Source of the DNA: Candidatus Melainabacteria bacterium
Lineage (GTDB): Bacteria; Cyanobacteriota; Vampirovibrionia; Obscuribacterales; Obscuribacteraceae
Assembly: GCA_016716405.1 (NCBI GenBank)
Contig: JADJWK010000001.1
Span: forward strand, 620,001 to 684,000
DNA: 64,000 nucleotides
Direction: 5' to 3'
A program made the translations under genes and the position numbers. Under the pieces are notes generated by a model. It did no database searches, was not told where the DNA came from, and saw nothing but the letters and a program-made list of their open reading frames with translations. Shown one piece after another: positions 62,039 to 64,000 of the stretch. The number at the start of each line of letters is the position of its first letter. The first letter of the stretch is position 1.

Positions 62039-63457
62039 TTATTCAGATTCGGCGGAGCGGTCACCGGTCATGATCTTCATCATGGCCTCGGGGACGTCGT
62101 CGAGCGTTTTGCAGCGAGCCCAACCACAGTGTTGCCGGACATCGGACGGAGTGTTCTGAACGGAGCGCATGCCCTCGGTCATTCCACCCCAGCCCCAGCC
62201 CAGGTCCACTTCGCAGTAGCCGAAGTAGTTGAAACCGCCACGGATGAGCTTCGCGATCCAGCCGGAGATGACGTCCTCCCCATCGAAGGAGAAGCCGTCG
62301 GTGGCATGGAGCGAATACTTGTTCCAGGCGTCGCCGCCGAACTCGGCCTGGGCGATTTGCCAGGTGAGCTCGTGGGTCGGAGCGAAGGCGGTGCCTCCGT
62401 TTTCCCCGACGCGGAAGAAGTCGGCCTCGGACCGGATGCGCTCCGCCCGGTGGTTGTGGGCGATGTACACCACCGCGACGGTGTTGTACTTGGTGCGCAG
62501 CCAGATGAGGTTGAGCAGGAAGTAGAACTTGGCGATTGCCAGAGGTTCGCCAGCCATGGAGCCGGAGGTGTCCAGGTTCATGAACACCACGGCCTTGCTG
62601 TCCGGGTCCCACCGCTCTTCCACCCGCTTGAAGCGGAGGTCGGTCTTGTGGAACGGGAAGTCTTCGGCGGACGGGTAGCTGTCGGGGGTGAGCCCGGGGA
62701 AGTCGTCGGGACGAGCGTTGATCATCGTCTTGAAACGCTCGAGTCGCGCCTTGGCAGTTGCGACCTTGTCCCAGCGAGCCATCGGACCGGTCTTCTTGAG
62801 ACCGCGCATCTTCATCGAGTAGACGAGAAGCTTGTCCTCATCCGTCTGCTTCAGGAACGGGAGGTCGAAGAGCAGCTTGAGCAGCTCGACGAACTCTTCG
62901 TAGGTGATGGGGAGATAGACGATGTCGGCATCGTCTTCACCGGCCTGGGAGCCACCGCCACCGCCACCAGCCTTGTCGCGGCCGGGCCACCAGGACGGCT
63001 CATCGATGCCGATCGGCACTTCGATGTTGCCGCCGGCGGCGAAGGTGCTGGCGTTCATCGGCACGTAGATCATGCCGGACTCGCTGGCAACGAAACAGTC
63101 CCTCATCAGCTCATGACTGAGAAGCAGATTGGCCAGCCGGGTGATCGGCTTGCCTTCGGTCATGTCCATGATGCCACTGTCACCACGGATAATCTGCTTC
63201 AAAACATCTTTGGTGATCTTCGGCTTGGCGCGCTCCATGAAGCGGCGCCTGTCGTCGATCGTACGGTCGAGATAGGCCGGTTGCGGAAGGACCACGGAAG
63301 TACGGGTCCTCTCCGGTGGAGAGTTCAGCCAGTCCACGAGCAGCGTCTGGAACTCCTGGTCAGGAGCCTGGGCTTCCGTGGTCGGCATGATTTCGCCATG
63401 CGGGGTCTCGCCAGCCTTCTTGTCGCCGTGAGGCTTCTTGAAGTCTTTCTTAGCCAT
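62039..63457 (-). CDS. yhbH: DUF444 protein (YhbH/YeaH), VWA-like
   Basis: The 472-residue protein belongs to the DUF444 family always found with PrkA. It has a basic N-terminus, a Gly-rich loop (about 165-175), and a VWA-like domain with NLDTSGSM near residue 299 as a metal site. It probably serves as a partner or substrate of the PrkA kinase. It ends 12 bp before spoVR and lies 143 bp downstream of prkA, with a hairpin between. Confidence 0.93.
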   Translation of the reverse strand: MAKKDFKKPHGDKKAGETPHGEIMPTTEAQAPDQEFQTLLVDWLNSPPERTRTSVVLPQPAYLDRTIDDRRRFMERAKPKITKDVLKQIIRGDSGIMDMTEGKPITRLANLLLSHELMRDCFVASESGMIYVPMNASTFAAGGNIEVPIGIDEPSWWPGRDKAGGGGGGSQAGEDDADIVYLPITYEEFVELLKLLFDLPFLKQTDEDKLLVYSMKMRGLKKTGPMARWDKVATAKARLERFKTMINARPDDFPGLTPDSYPSAEDFPFHKTDLRFKRVEERWDPDSKAVVFMNLDTSGSMAGEPLAIAKFYFLLNLIWLRTKYNTVAVVYIAHNHRAERIRSEADFFRVGENGGTAFAPTHELTWQIAQAEFGGDAWNKYSLHATDGFSFDGEDVISGWIAKLIRGGFNYFGYCEVDLGWGWGGMTEGMRSVQNTPSDVRQHCGWARCKTLDDVPEAMMKIMTGDRSAESE

Positions 63458-63518
63458 TGATAACCTCCATCAGGACGTGCTACTTGCGTAGCCAGTCGGT
63501 TAGTTGAGAAGACAGAAG

Positions 63519-63548
63519 GGGGGCGAGGTCACGATGGACCCCGCCCCC
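63519..63548 (-). other. intercistronic stem-loop between prkA and yhbH
   Basis: GGGGGCG-A-GGTC pairs with GACC-C-CGCCCCC around a 6-base loop in the 143-bp gap; no T run follows. Confidence 0.75.
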
Positions 63549-63600
63549 ACGACTGATTCGCGAACCGCCGACTAGGCTGCGCCTAGGTCAGCGAGTTCGA

Positions 63601-64000
63601 TTAAGCGACCAGGAAGTCGCGCGTCATCGCCACCTCGACGAGCAGCTTCTCAGCCGTGTACTCGTCGTAGCCGTGCTCCTTGATGAGGCGTGCCTTGGCA
63701 CCGTCGAGACGCTCCTTCTCCTCCTTGGTGAGGTTCGTGAGACCGATCACGCCGGTGATGTCCTTGGCCTGCCGCAGCACGTAGGATTCGATGCAGCGCT
63801 TCAGACCCTCGTGGCAGGTGTACGGGGGCTCCGACACACCGTGCTCATCCTTGTACGCGTCGACCGCCACCATGACGTTGGTGCGGAACTTGTCCGCCTG
63901 CGCCGTGTTGATGGCGATGGTGTCGGCGCGCTCGATCTCCTGCAGGAAGCGCTCCATGTCCTGAGCGGTCAGGTACTGGCCGCCGGAGAAGCCCTGCTTC
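63601..64000 (-). CDS. prkA: PrkA serine protein kinase, C-terminal part (cut by window)
   Basis: Only the last 132 residues are inside the window. The frame stays open to the edge (KQGFSGGQYLTAQDMERF precedes the first internal ATG), so the start lies beyond 64000. CHEGLKRCIESYVLRQAKDI and AKARLIKEHGYDEYTAEKLL align with the C-terminal blocks of Bacillus PrkA (HERLREAIEKKLF and VDRLIEEYGYCDVCANELL). PrkA is an AAA+ type kinase involved in stress and nutrient-limitation responses. It heads the operon with yhbH and spoVR. Confidence 0.85.
   Translation of the reverse strand, partial: KQGFSGGQYLTAQDMERFLQEIERADTIAINTAQADKFRTNVMVAVDAYKDEHGVSEPPYTCHEGLKRCIESYVLRQAKDITGVIGLTNLTKEEKERLDGAKARLIKEHGYDEYTAEKLLVEVAMTRDFLVA

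Noticed and set aside
60362..63460. 1032-codon open frame antisense to spoVR and yhbH
   Set aside because: It spans two well-supported genes and their spacer on the other strand and has the typical antisense composition. It has no recognisable domain.

Overview
The window comes from a GC-rich (roughly 55-60 %) bacterial chromosome that uses the standard code, Shine-Dalgarno starts and many intrinsic terminators. It carries an outer-membrane lipid-transport operon (MlaE-MlaF-MlaD), a lipoprotein, a DsbD-type reductase and GatB, which points to a diderm bacterium using the indirect Gln/Asn-tRNA amidation route. The many TPR proteins, PQQ propellers and Mla layout would fit a non-photosynthetic cyanobacterial relative such as Obscuribacterales, but that placement is a weak guess. 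No rRNA or CRISPR array is visible. The only RNA gene is tRNA-Asp(GTC) at the left end, and the only mobile DNA is one decayed IS1595-type transposase.

1-12.6 kb: tRNA-Asp, an alpha/beta hydrolase, an M1 aminopeptidase, a protealysin-type M4 peptidase without signal peptide, a long acyl-CoA dehydrogenase, an unfamiliar 665-residue protein with a candidate HEXXH site, a MORN-like lipoprotein and a divergent subtilase. Several of these are proteases, real or presumed.

12.6-24.1 kb: a histone-deacetylase-family amidohydrolase, a CNNM/HlyC-type membrane protein with a purple-acid-phosphatase-like enzyme and a third coupled gene, a TPR protein, a DsbD-thioredoxin pair, MgtC and an HU protein with a Lys/Ala-rich tail.

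24.1-34.9 kb: a PQQ-like propeller faces a tight four-gene operon (gatB, M23 peptidase, TPR protein, BioF-family PLP enzyme). Then come a GNAT acetyltransferase, an M20 hydrolase lacking its usual catalytic Glu, and a stand-alone RecB-like nuclease.

34.9-45.7 kb: the IS1595 remnant, the mla operon, several small genes of unknown function (two clusters, one with a thioredoxin), and a MocR-type regulator whose PLP-binding lysine is replaced by Asn.

45.8-55.9 kb: a nine-gene minus-strand run of VWA, TPR, VWA, MoxR ATPase, DUF58, MxaA-like protein, two S41 C-terminal-processing proteases and a small ParB/sulfiredoxin-fold protein. The first six match the mxaRSACKL maturation set by type, but no methanol dehydrogenase is present.

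57.0-64.0 kb: a beta-helix repeat protein and a small Cys-rich protein on the plus strand converge with the end of a prkA-yhbH(DUF444)-spoVR operon, which here carries two extra unrecognised genes. The prkA gene runs off the right edge.

A family of about 54-bp palindromes whose arms carry TGACGTCA-like cores occurs three times, plus one half copy. Strong stem-loops sit in most intercistronic gaps of the two large right-hand operons.
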